Shown: piece after piece, positions 39,728-48,125 of the stretch | Position numbering within the stretch: the stretch's first letter is position 1 | How the letters are laid out: each line of letters starts with the position of its first letter | Source of the DNA: an uncultured Allomuricauda sp. | GTDB lineage: Bacteria; Bacteroidota; Bacteroidia; Flavobacteriales; Flavobacteriaceae | Length of the DNA: 64,000 bases | Direction: 5' to 3' | Assembly (NCBI RefSeq): GCF_947495325.1 | Contig: NZ_CANLYK010000001.1 | Span: forward strand, 1,798,001-1,862,000 | Position numbers and translations under genes: made by a program | Notes under the pieces: model-generated | What the model was told of the DNA's origin: nothing | The model's input: the letters and a program-made list of their open reading frames with translations, nothing else | The model's database searches: none

Positions 39728-39730
39728 CAA

Positions 39731-40459
39731 TCATTCATCGTCCTTTTTCTTGAAATGATATGTAATCTTTACGGGAACATCATCACCTTCATCATTTTGT
39801 TCTTCAATAAAATTTCCGTTTTCATCAAAATGTTTTAAAAAAGGATCATCTTCCTCATTATAACCTTCCCTCTCCCATTCATACTTTTTTTCTACAGGAA
39901 CCTTAATCTTTGTCATAAATGCTAACAGAAAACCGGTAATAAATCCGGATAGGTGACCTTCCCAAGAAATATTATCCTTCACTGGAAAAATATACCATAG
40001 CATACTACCATATATAAACACAACTATCAATGAAAGTGCCACCAATCTGAAGTGTTTGGTGAAAACACCCTTAAAAAAAATAAAACTGGCCAAAACATAG
40101 ATTAGGCCACTAGCCCCTATATGGTACGATGGTCTTGCAATCACCCATGTTAAAAAACCTGAAACGAAAACCCCTAACAATAGGGTCCGTAAAGCTGCCC
40201 TTCTATAAAAGTAAACCAGAAACGCTGTCAAAACTGCTAGCGGAATGGTATTGTTGTACAAATGTTCAACCGACCCATGAATGAATGGACTGAACAACAC
40301 TCCTTTCAAACCGGAAAATCTTCGTGGGTAAATTCCATACTCATTAAAATTGACCCCAAATTTAACTTCGACCCAGAAGACGGTCCAAATAGAAAGTATG
40401 GCCAATAAGGGACCGAGTAAAATCCAATTTGAAAATTTAAAATGATTGTTCTCTGACAT
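39731..40459 (-). CDS. rhomboid-family intramembrane serine protease
   Basis: 242 residues with about six transmembrane segments. The catalytic dyad is visible: Ser117 in GASG (115-118) and His169 in WEGHLSG; the HxxxN-type oxyanion helper is H66-x-x-N69 region (EHLYNN). After the last membrane segment comes an unusually acidic cytoplasmic tail of about 55 residues (GYNEEDDPFLKHFDENGNF). Cleaves membrane-anchored substrates within the bilayer; the substrate is unknown. Monocistronic, convergent with rlmB. Confidence 0.9.
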   Translation of the reverse strand: MSENNHFKFSNWILLGPLLAILSIWTVFWVEVKFGVNFNEYGIYPRRFSGLKGVLFSPFIHGSVEHLYNNTIPLAVLTAFLVYFYRRAALRTLLLGVFVSGFLTWVIARPSYHIGASGLIYVLASFIFFKGVFTKHFRLVALSLIVVFIYGSMLWYIFPVKDNISWEGHLSGFITGFLLAFMTKIKVPVEKKYEWEREGYNEEDDPFLKHFDENGNFIEEQNDEGDDVPVKITYHFKKKDDE

Positions 40460-40591
40460 ACCTATTTAAGAGCAATTTACTTACCATTAAGGTGAATTTA
40501 CACAAATTGTCATGTTTTGTGTATCATATTTACATCAAATCATTCCATGTTGCAAGCAAAACATCCCCCAAATTTATTTTACTTTTATTGT

Positions 40592-41869
40592 ATGAACGAA
40601 CCTCTTGCGGAACGCATACGCCCCCGAACATTGGAAGAATATATAAGTCAAAACCATTTGGTTGGGGAACAGGGTTCACTTACCCATCAAATTAAAAACG
40701 GCATTATTCCATCCTTAATCTTGTGGGGGCCTCCTGGAACTGGAAAAACCACACTTGCCAATATAATAGCCAATGAAAGCCAAAGACCTTTTTATACCCT
40801 TAGTGCAATAAGTAGTGGTGTTAAAGATGTACGGGAAGTAATTGAAAAGGCAAAGCAGAGCGGGGGACTGTTTACAGCAAAAAATCCTATTTTATTTATT
40901 GATGAGATTCATCGTTTTAGCAAATCGCAACAAGACTCCCTATTGGGTGCGGTGGAAAAAGGCTGGGTAACACTAATAGGGGCAACCACAGAGAATCCGA
41001 GTTTTGAAGTAATTCCTGCACTTTTGTCAAGATGCCAGGTTTATGTGCTCAATCCTTTTGAAAAAGAAGATTTAGAGGCTCTTTTGAGCCGGGCCATAGC
41101 TTCTGATGACATCATTAAGTCAAAAAAAATAATTCTAAAAGAAACCGAAGCTTTATTGAGACTTTCTGGGGGTGATGGTAGAAAACTTCTCAATATTTTT
41201 GAGCTAATTGTTAATTCTGAAGCTGGTAAAGAAATCACAATAACCAATGAAATGGTCTTACGTAAAGTTCAGAAGAACACAGTACTTTATGACAAGACCG
41301 GGGAACAACATTACGATATTATATCCGCTTTTATAAAGTCTATTAGAGGTAGTGATCCAAACGCGGCAGTATATTGGCTAGCCAGAATGATTGAGGGTGG
41401 TGAAGATGTTAAGTTTATTGCCCGAAGATTGGTCATCTTGGCCTCTGAAGATATTGGAAATGCAAATCCAACAGCCCTTGTGCTGGCAAACTCTGCGTTT
41501 CAGGCAGTAAACACAATTGGATACCCAGAGGCCAGAATAATTTTAAGCCAATGTGCTACATACCTGGCCAGTTCCCAAAAAAGTAATGCCAGCTATGCCG
41601 CCATTAAGGAAGCTCAACAGAAAGTAAGAGAGACTGGTGATTTATCGGTTCCTCTAGCAATTAGAAATGCCCCTACCAAATTGATGAAAGATTTGGGATA
41701 TGGAAAGGGGTATGGCTATGCCCATGACCATGAAAACAATTTTGTTGAGCTTGAATTTCTCCCTGAAGAAATATCAGGAACTACATTTTACAGACCAGGT
41801 GACAATCCACGAGAGAATGCAATGAGAGAATTTTTAAAAAATAGATGGAAGAGCAAGTACGGGTTTTAG
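40592..41869 (+). CDS. rarA: replication-associated AAA+ ATPase RarA (MgsA)
   Basis: Acts at stalled replication forks. 425 residues from the ATG at 40592 ([20 protein letters not shown]); a reading from 40517 adds 25 residues unlike the family. AAA+ core with Walker A GPPGTGKT (46-53), Walker B FIDEIHRF (D104, E105), sensor ATTENPSFE, arginine finger region LLSRCQVY, then the C-terminal RarA tetramerisation domain ([19 protein letters not shown]). The stop codon overlaps the convergent secreted-protein gene by 4 nt. Confidence 0.95.
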   Translation: MNEPLAERIRPRTLEEYISQNHLVGEQGSLTHQIKNGIIPSLILWGPPGTGKTTLANIIANESQRPFYTLSAISSGVKDVREVIEKAKQSGGLFTAKNPILFIDEIHRFSKSQQDSLLGAVEKGWVTLIGATTENPSFEVIPALLSRCQVYVLNPFEKEDLEALLSRAIASDDIIKSKKIILKETEALLRLSGGDGRKLLNIFELIVNSEAGKEITITNEMVLRKVQKNTVLYDKTGEQHYDIISAFIKSIRGSDPNAAVYWLARMIEGGEDVKFIARRLVILASEDIGNANPTALVLANSAFQAVNTIGYPEARIILSQCATYLASSQKSNASYAAIKEAQQKVRETGDLSVPLAIRNAPTKLMKDLGYGKGYGYAHDHENNFVELEFLPEEISGTTFYRPGDNPRENAMREFLKNRWKSKYGF

Positions 41870-42714
41870 AACTTAATATTTAATTCCGTAAGCTTTTTTT
41901 CGCCGTTTTCCGTGGACTCTAAAAACCATTTGTCGTTTTTCTTGAAGACCAATCCATTACCTACTCCATCTCCTCCAATCATAAATACACCATCCATTGA
42001 AGTAGAAATTAATTTCAAAACAACTTTTGGAGTACTATCTATAAGCTGATACCCATTTTCAGTTGGTTGCGCATATAACAAATCTGAAGTTATAGGCTTT
42101 GATTCCATAACTTCTTTCTTCTTTTTAATTGTTGATGCCACAGGCTCCACAGTCTTAAAACTCTGGTTTTCCTGCGTTGCCTCTTGTATAACGACCTTAC
42201 TTTTCTTTGGTTTCTCTTCAATCGACTTCACATCATTTTTAAAACTTACTGTAAGGGGCTCCTCTGCCTTAGTTGGCTGTTTTTTTGGAGTATACTGATA
42301 TGGTAATTCTTTAATTGAAACAAATGCTTTTTCAATAGCTTCTGAATAAGCTGCCTTAAACTCTTTGATCTTACTCTTACCCTCAACCGTCTTGAAAACT
42401 TCCAAGGATTGGCAATCCTTCAAAACAAGGGTAGTCTTTGTACTGAACATACTCGAATTGTCCACCAAATTCACCAATAGTCCCAAACATCTATTTTTAC
42501 TTAAATCCTCAGGTAAAGCGTCATCATATACGGCCGAGAATCCTTTTTGAACAAAAAGATGTTTAATCTTTGTACTTGTCAAATGCTTGTTCTCAGTCTT
42601 ATAGGCATCGAACTTCTTTGGTACGATGATATATTTATAATCGTTCAACTGAGCACTTGTTATGCTGTTAAACCCTATTGTAAATAGTATTAAGAGTAAA
42701 AGTTTAGATTTCAT
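41866..42714 (-). CDS. secreted protein of unknown function
   Basis: 282 residues from the ATG at 42714; a longer reading to 42762 would overlap the preceding gene and hides the signal peptide. Signal peptide (1-21, ITSAQ). An N-terminal domain (about 22-140; YKYIIVPKKFDAYKTENKH) resembles proteins seen often in flavobacteria but without an assigned role; a lysine/glutamate-rich linker follows, and a C-terminal segment (YAQPTENGYQLIDSTPKVVL, then GVFMIGGDGVGNGLVFKK). Thirteen nt downstream of the DUF5723 gene, so likely the last gene of the radC-led run. Its stop overlaps the rarA stop. Confidence 0.78.
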   Translation of the reverse strand: MKSKLLLLILFTIGFNSITSAQLNDYKYIIVPKKFDAYKTENKHLTSTKIKHLFVQKGFSAVYDDALPEDLSKNRCLGLLVNLVDNSSMFSTKTTLVLKDCQSLEVFKTVEGKSKIKEFKAAYSEAIEKAFVSIKELPYQYTPKKQPTKAEEPLTVSFKNDVKSIEEKPKKSKVVIQEATQENQSFKTVEPVASTIKKKKEVMESKPITSDLLYAQPTENGYQLIDSTPKVVLKLISTSMDGVFMIGGDGVGNGLVFKKNDKWFLESTENGEKKLTELNIKF

Positions 42715-42727
42715 TTTAGGAAGATAA

Positions 42728-44185
42728 TCAATTATCGTTCCAAGATATAATATTAAATCCAAACTGTAAAGAAGCGTAATGGGTATCCGCTATATTTTGA
42801 TAAGACAGGAGGTTATCTCCCAAAATGTAAAAATTAATTGGGCCCGCTTGAAGGTTAAGACCCAAACCAATGTTGGATAATGAATATTTATCTACGGTAT
42901 AGGTAGTTTTTAACGAGAGTGTCCTACCCAATTTTTTTTGATAAAATCCTGTCAATGCCGCTTGTATACCCCTGGGCCTTTTTATAAAATACAATTGCCC
43001 TCCAACACTATTTCTATACATCTCCTCATATTGACTGCTACCTCCTGCATTGACTCCACAGCCACAATCTTTATTTGAAGCCTCCCTTAAACCAAAATCA
43101 TATCGTATGGATCCATATGCCTTTATTGGTCTAAGGGAAATGAATCCATCATCATTGTCATCAAAGGGAACAGATTCTTCTATCTCATCGATCAAATCTT
43201 GCCATAAATCCAAACCTAAATTGATGATATCTTCCGGTAAAACAACTTCAATACCCTCATTGGTTGCACTCCCATTTAATGTGTAATTTTTAATATCCTT
43301 GGAATGGTATATAAAACCAACATCCAATACACTACCAGTTATGGTTGTCTGCGGATTAAGTTTATAAGTAAATCCGGCATCAAACCCCAAACCAAGATTA
43401 CCTCCCAGCAATACCCTTTTGGCAAATAGGCTTGCTAAATCTTTTTGCGTAGTTGAAGTATCTTCTTCCAAAATATCCAAAATACCCTCTACTCCAGATG
43501 TCTGGAGCTCCATATCTGCAACAATAGTATTTGCATAAATGTTATCCAAGCCTTCCGTTGTGCTAAAAGTGCCTGAGTTTTTTGTTGATTTAAATTCAAA
43601 TATGCTAGAATACAATTTGGCCCTTGCCCCAACTGTTAATGTGTTACTTACTTTTCTATTTACCCCAAAATGGAAAACATTTACCATTTCCCCTCTTACA
43701 TTAAGATGTCCCAAATCAAAAGACCTCCCGATATTGGCTCCTCCATTCCCTTCAAAAGCCAAAATCGCCAAATCTTCCGGCCAATACACGATGATATCGG
43801 TCTCTCCATAAATTCCGAAGGAATAGTAATCATTTGGCCTGTTTCTTCCTCTAAACCCCACATTAAAGCCTTCTATTTGACTTGTTGTACTAATATCATC
43901 GCCCTTGGTCATTGCGTCCAAGACGCGCTCTTGTACTTTGTTGGTAAAGTCAATTCCATCATTGGCAAATAAGTCATTTACAGTAACCCCACTTGTTCCT
44001 GCCTGGAACGCCAATCCAGAGATAAAGGGGATTCCCGTATGCCAATTTTCCATAGTTTTGACTCCTGGGTTAACCATAAGTGATTGCGGAATCTCATGGA
44101 AATCGTACAACAATTGTTTGTTTTGAGAGCACAAGGACGCTACCCAAAAAAAAGTAATATATAACAACGGTTTGCCTAACCTCAT
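42728..44185 (-). CDS. DUF5723-type outer-membrane beta-barrel protein
   Basis: 485 residues with a signal peptide (1-20) and many short amphipathic beta segments with glycine/aromatic spacing (SFGIYGETDIIVYWPED, LNVRGEMVNVFHFGVNRKV), as in PorV/FadL-like barrels of Bacteroidota. It matches the DUF5723 pattern in my memory. Substrate unknown. Its ATG overlaps the stop of the upstream lipoprotein gene by 4 nt, so the two are coupled and probably form a complex. A pair of cysteines (CGCG) sits in a loop near residue 375. Confidence 0.75.
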   Translation of the reverse strand: MRLGKPLLYITFFWVASLCSQNKQLLYDFHEIPQSLMVNPGVKTMENWHTGIPFISGLAFQAGTSGVTVNDLFANDGIDFTNKVQERVLDAMTKGDDISTTSQIEGFNVGFRGRNRPNDYYSFGIYGETDIIVYWPEDLAILAFEGNGGANIGRSFDLGHLNVRGEMVNVFHFGVNRKVSNTLTVGARAKLYSSIFEFKSTKNSGTFSTTEGLDNIYANTIVADMELQTSGVEGILDILEEDTSTTQKDLASLFAKRVLLGGNLGLGFDAGFTYKLNPQTTITGSVLDVGFIYHSKDIKNYTLNGSATNEGIEVVLPEDIINLGLDLWQDLIDEIEESVPFDDNDDGFISLRPIKAYGSIRYDFGLREASNKDCGCGVNAGGSSQYEEMYRNSVGGQLYFIKRPRGIQAALTGFYQKKLGRTLSLKTTYTVDKYSLSNIGLGLNLQAGPINFYILGDNLLSYQNIADTHYASLQFGFNIISWNDN

Positions 44186-44730
44186 TTTAATCGAAATAAA
44201 AATTCGGCAGCAGAACCCATTGTGATTTTTGGTTCTGATGAGGATGAAACACTTATTGTATCACTCAAATTACTTGCAGTCACTCTTAGATTTGAAGTGT
44301 TTATCAAAATATCTAGACTTTTCCCGGTAGAACCATAAGCCACTTCTCGGGAGAATAGTGTCGGCAGGGAATCAATATCAAAAGTTTCCACATCCAATAC
44401 ATTACCTCCTTCATCCAAGAATTCAATAACTATATTCAATCTTTTGCTGGTTGTGTTTTCAAATTCATAGGATATTGTTCCTTCTAACAATCGTTCCGCA
44501 ACAAATTGTTCTGTAAAAGCATCGAAATTGAAAACTTGGGAATAAAATACGTTTGTAGTGTTTACGGAATTGATGAATGCCTCATCTGACTCTAGATAAA
44601 AAATACTGGATGCGACAGTTGGGGTAATACTTAAATCATCAAATTGACCAAAATCCTGTTCTTCGGAACAAGAAATCGTAGTTAGGAAAACTGAGAGCAC
44701 CAACAGTCCAAGAAAAAATAATCTTTTCAT
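44182..44730 (-). CDS. lipoprotein coupled to the DUF5723 barrel protein
   Basis: 182 residues. Type II signal peptide with lipobox TISC, lipid Cys21, then SEEQDFGQFDD. The mature domain is mostly beta, immunoglobulin-like in pattern (ISYEFENTTSKRLNIVIEFL). No enzyme motif. The 4-nt overlap with the DUF5723 gene suggests a barrel-lipoprotein pair on the outer membrane. A 56-nt gap separates it from the yjjG-type gene upstream, so it may have its own promoter. Confidence 0.75.
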   Translation of the reverse strand: MKRLFFLGLLVLSVFLTTISCSEEQDFGQFDDLSITPTVASSIFYLESDEAFINSVNTTNVFYSQVFNFDAFTEQFVAERLLEGTISYEFENTTSKRLNIVIEFLDEGGNVLDVETFDIDSLPTLFSREVAYGSTGKSLDILINTSNLRVTASNLSDTISVSSSSEPKITMGSAAEFLFRLK

Positions 44731-44786
44731 AGCGTAAAAAGCATTTCTAATAAAACAATAGAGGTTGGCTATACCCTACTATAACT

Positions 44787-45476
44787 CTATAAAAAGCTTT
44801 TTATTTCAATAAGATTACTTATCATTAGGCACAAATCATGCTCAGGTTCGCTATGTGCATTAAAATGAATGGATTCCATTCCAACTGCCCTTGCTCCCAT
44901 AATATCCGCTTCAAGATTATCTCCAATCATCAAGGAATTTTTTGGGGCAACCTTTGCCTTTTGCAAGGCCAACTCAAAAATATGTGGATTTGGCTTTTTT
45001 ACTCCTGCCATTTCCGAATTGATGACCTGATCAAAATACCTATGGATATTTGATCCAACTAATTTTTTATCCTGAATTTCCTGAAATCCATTAGTGATAA
45101 TATGTAGATTATAGTTGGGAACCAGATATTCCAATATTTCAACGGTATTTGGAAATAGATGGGTAAAAGATGATAAATGGGCAATGTAGTCATCGGCCAA
45201 AACATGAATTGTTTCATCGGAGACAGATGCTCCAATTTTATCAAAAGTGTTTTTTAATCGTTGATATCGGAGCTGGGTTTTACTTATTTTTTCTTCTCGG
45301 AACAATTTCCAAAACTCAAGATTTATGGGGACATATACCTCTAAAAAATCTTCCAGAACCACACTTACTTCATTTTCCTTTAGAATCTTCCTAAAGGTAA
45401 GGGCCGAATTTCTATCAAAATCCCACAAAGTGTGGTCCAAATCAAAAAAAACGTCTGTAATTACGTCTTTAAACAT
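44787..45476 (-). CDS. YjjG-type HAD phosphatase (noncanonical pyrimidine nucleotidase)
   Basis: 229 residues of the haloacid dehalogenase superfamily: motif I FFDLDHTLWDF with nucleophile Asp12 and acid Asp14, cap domain inserted, motif II IITNG, motif III lysine in GVKKPNPHIF, motif IV MIGDNLEADI. YjjG-family enzymes hydrolyse nucleoside monophosphates, including damaged pyrimidines, keeping them out of DNA. It overlaps the upstream deacetylase-like gene by 8 nt. Confidence 0.88.
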   Translation of the reverse strand: MFKDVITDVFFDLDHTLWDFDRNSALTFRKILKENEVSVVLEDFLEVYVPINLEFWKLFREEKISKTQLRYQRLKNTFDKIGASVSDETIHVLADDYIAHLSSFTHLFPNTVEILEYLVPNYNLHIITNGFQEIQDKKLVGSNIHRYFDQVINSEMAGVKKPNPHIFELALQKAKVAPKNSLMIGDNLEADIMGARAVGMESIHFNAHSEPEHDLCLMISNLIEIKSFL

Positions 45477-46764
45477 AATATCGTCTTAAAACCGATTGAT
45501 AAAGTTCCATCCATTTTATTCTGTGTGTACTTCCCAACAATTCATTTGAAAAAACAGTGACCATTTCACCGTTTACTTGTTTCACCAATCTATAAATACC
45601 ATCCATCTTTTCAAAGGCCTGATCCTTCTTTTTTAAGTGGAGCAAGGAATAATCATGAATGGCAAAAGGGTGTACCATTAAGGGTTGTCTTACTTCCATG
45701 TTAATGTCATAAAAATAAAACGGGGTACAGGTTCCTGCCCTAAAACCTATTTCATGTGTATATCCCATGGAAAAATCATCTGTAAACTCAGTTTCAATAA
45801 GATTCCGATAGGTAACTGGAATATTTACCTTGTTATACCTTAGTCTTGAATAACTTACAGGTCTATTTATCAAGTTTGATAATTGTTGTTTTTCCTCTTT
45901 TAAAACCTTCTTATCTGTTGATGAGAGAAAAGAGCTGCTCAAAGAGACAGCGCTATAATCCGCAACCGATTTTATCAGATATCTAAACTTGTTATTATTG
46001 GGCGAAATATTCTTATCGTGCTCTGAATACTTGGCAAACTGAAAGAAAAACATTGTTTTTATGGGGAATTTTTTGTTTATCTCCACTAATTCCTGAAAAT
46101 TGTCGAAAGGATCCTTTTTAAAGCCCAAGAGTACCGAAATCCTCTTCACAAAACGTCTTAGCTTAAAACGACCTAAGTCAAAAAGGAACCCACCAATGCC
46201 CCTAACCAAACCTCTGTAGGCATAACAATGGGATGTGGTAACATTTATAATTGAAGTAAAATGATAGGCTCTCTTTTTATGTTCTATGTTAGGAAAAACT
46301 TCTTTAAGTGCAGTCAGCAAATTATACGCCCACAAATCGACAACTGGAAGCTCTAAAAAATTATTTTGATATGCTACGCTTTCCTTTGCTGGAAATCTTC
46401 CTAAACTGTCTTTAACATGTGGAAGATACTCCTCGTACCTACTTAAAAGAAAAAAGCTTGCTGAAAAAATATCGTACGGAATGGAGCTTTTATCACCACA
46501 ACTGAAAAAACATGGAACTCCGTCCCAATCGGTAACATTAATTTCCAAATCGTTGATTCCTTGCTCAAACAACAGATCATTACTCCGAATAAAAAATTCG
46601 TTTTGAAGGGGTTGCTTTGAATACGTGATTTTTGGTCCTGAATGCTTGATAAAATCTTCCACCTTTGTTGTAAAAGAAATTTCTACACCTAAAATTTTTT
46701 CAAAAATCTGCCTTGCCGTATAGGTAAGTCTATTTGTGATTTTATGTGTAAATATCAATAACAT
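45469..46764 (-). CDS. polysaccharide deacetylase-family-like protein
   Basis: 431 residues. I place it with the flavobacterial polysaccharide-deacetylase-like proteins because of its layout: an N-terminal alpha/beta domain (about 1-100), then a region with FLLSRYEEYLPHVKDSLGRFPA, a catalytic-like SIINVTTSHCYAYRG segment and the C-terminal GYTHEIGFRAGTCTPFYFYD. The normal NodB metal motif (T-F-D-D) is degenerate here: the DVDxxY-type segment reads NVTTSHCYAY, so catalytic activity is doubtful. Neighbours: radC upstream (11 nt), yjjG-type gene overlapping by 8 nt. Confidence 0.7.
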   Translation of the reverse strand: MLLIFTHKITNRLTYTARQIFEKILGVEISFTTKVEDFIKHSGPKITYSKQPLQNEFFIRSNDLLFEQGINDLEINVTDWDGVPCFFSCGDKSSIPYDIFSASFFLLSRYEEYLPHVKDSLGRFPAKESVAYQNNFLELPVVDLWAYNLLTALKEVFPNIEHKKRAYHFTSIINVTTSHCYAYRGLVRGIGGFLFDLGRFKLRRFVKRISVLLGFKKDPFDNFQELVEINKKFPIKTMFFFQFAKYSEHDKNISPNNNKFRYLIKSVADYSAVSLSSSFLSSTDKKVLKEEKQQLSNLINRPVSYSRLRYNKVNIPVTYRNLIETEFTDDFSMGYTHEIGFRAGTCTPFYFYDINMEVRQPLMVHPFAIHDYSLLHLKKKDQAFEKMDGIYRLVKQVNGEMVTVFSNELLGSTHRIKWMELYQSVLRRYYV

Positions 46765-46775
46765 TAACCTGCTTT

Positions 46776-47474
46776 CTAAAGTATTCCATGATCCGCAAAA
46801 CTAAAATAGTCATGCTGGGTCACAATCAAATGATCCAATATCTTAATATCCAGAGCTTCGGACGCCACTTTTAGCTTTTTAGTGATCTGTTTATCAGCTT
46901 CGCTGGGCTTAAGTGTTCCGGATGGATGGTTGTGTGCCAAAATAATCCCAACGGAGCCAAGTTCCAGAGCTTGTTTTAACACTAACCGAACATCTACCAA
47001 CGTACCCGTAATTCCCCCCTTGCTAAGCTGATTCTTCTGTATCACTTTATTTGAATTGTTAAGATAGATAATCCAAAACTCTTCATGTTCCAAATCGCCC
47101 ATGGTAGAATACAACAAATCAAAAGCATCCTTGCTGCTTGAAACCTTTGAGATTTTTTCACCTTCCCCTCCTCTTCTTCGTCTTCCCACTTCCAACGCAG
47201 CTGAAATGGAAACTGCCTTTGCCTCCCCAATTCCTTTAAACTGCATCAATTGATTAACAGAAAGTTTGCCCAACTCATTTAAGTTGTGATTTACGGAAGC
47301 TAAAATTCGTTTAGAAAGTTGAACCGCGCTCTCCTCTTTATTGCCAGATCCTATTAAAATTGCAATGAGTTCGGCATCTGAAAGTACGGAACGCCCTTTC
47401 TGAACCAACTTTTCCCTTGGTTTGTCATCATCGGCCCAGTTTTTAATAGAGAAAGATGCGACTTTTTCTTGCAT
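46776..47474 (-). CDS. radC: RadC family JAB-domain protein
   Basis: 232 residues. N-terminal helix-hairpin-helix region (about 70-95: MQFKGIGEAKAVSISAALEV) and a C-terminal MPN/JAB domain with the metal motif H181-x-H183-P-S185 and Asp194 (HNHPSGTLKPSEAD). Once called a DNA repair protein; its true role is unsettled. First gene of a minus-strand run, divergent from the DUF1569 gene with only 47 nt between the start codons. A TATATTTA element lies within that gap, close to the ATG. Confidence 0.93.
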   Translation of the reverse strand: MQEKVASFSIKNWADDDKPREKLVQKGRSVLSDAELIAILIGSGNKEESAVQLSKRILASVNHNLNELGKLSVNQLMQFKGIGEAKAVSISAALEVGRRRRGGEGEKISKVSSSKDAFDLLYSTMGDLEHEEFWIIYLNNSNKVIQKNQLSKGGITGTLVDVRLVLKQALELGSVGIILAHNHPSGTLKPSEADKQITKKLKVASEALDIKILDHLIVTQHDYFSFADHGIL

Positions 47475-47521
47475 GCTTTAAATATAGGGGAATATTTATG
47501 TAATTTTCTATACTAATTTAC

Positions 47522-47977
47522 ATGCATATGAAATCGCTTTTTGATTCTGAAGCCCATTCAGAAATTTTAGACCGAATTACTTGTCTTTCTGCATCCAGCA
47601 AAGGTCAATGGGGGCAGATGCAGGTAGGCCAAATGCTTTTCCATTGCCAATTTCCATTAAAACTTGCCTTGGGCAGGTATACAATGGAAAGGCCCAATCT
47701 AGTTATGAGGGTATTGTTCAAAAGCTTTAAAAAAAACATGTACAATGACAAACTCTGGAAGCCCAATTCGCCAACAGCAAAGGGTTTTAAAGTAATGGAC
47801 AAAAAAGAGTTTGACTTGGAACGGAAAAACCTTGTTGCATTGGTCAATGATTTTCATGCCGAAAAAGACAGAAAGTCTTGGGATCCGCATCCTGCTTTTG
47901 GTATTTTTACTCATGATCAATGGGGGCAAATGCAATACAAACATTTAGATCACCATTTAAGGCAGTTCGACGCTTGA
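47522..47977 (+). CDS. DUF1569 (DinB-like) protein
   Basis: 151 residues; the second ATG (47528, MKSLFDSEAHSEILDRI) may be the real start. Matches the DUF1569/DinB-like four-helix fold: SKGQWGQMQVGQMLFHCQFPL near the N terminus and the C-terminal GIFTHDQWGQMQYKHLDHHLRQF, with conserved histidines (H of MLFHC, H of KHLDHH) that could hold a metal. Function unknown. Single gene divergent from radC. Confidence 0.85.
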   Translation: MHMKSLFDSEAHSEILDRITCLSASSKGQWGQMQVGQMLFHCQFPLKLALGRYTMERPNLVMRVLFKSFKKNMYNDKLWKPNSPTAKGFKVMDKKEFDLERKNLVALVNDFHAEKDRKSWDPHPAFGIFTHDQWGQMQYKHLDHHLRQFDA

Positions 47978-48125
47978 TTACATAACAAATCGATTTCTTT
48001 CCTTCTCTATCAACCCAAAAAAGGAAGCTGTCAAATATGATGAGCTCTTTTCGACCATTTCCCTAGTTTTCCTATAAAAAGATGCCCAAAACACGTGGCT
48101 TTCATGTCTTTTAGTAATTCAAACA

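Noticed and set aside
47978..48125. Remnant gene between DUF1569 and the SMI1/KNR4 gene
   Set aside because: Only frames of about 25 codons exist on the minus strand, with no recognisable similarity.
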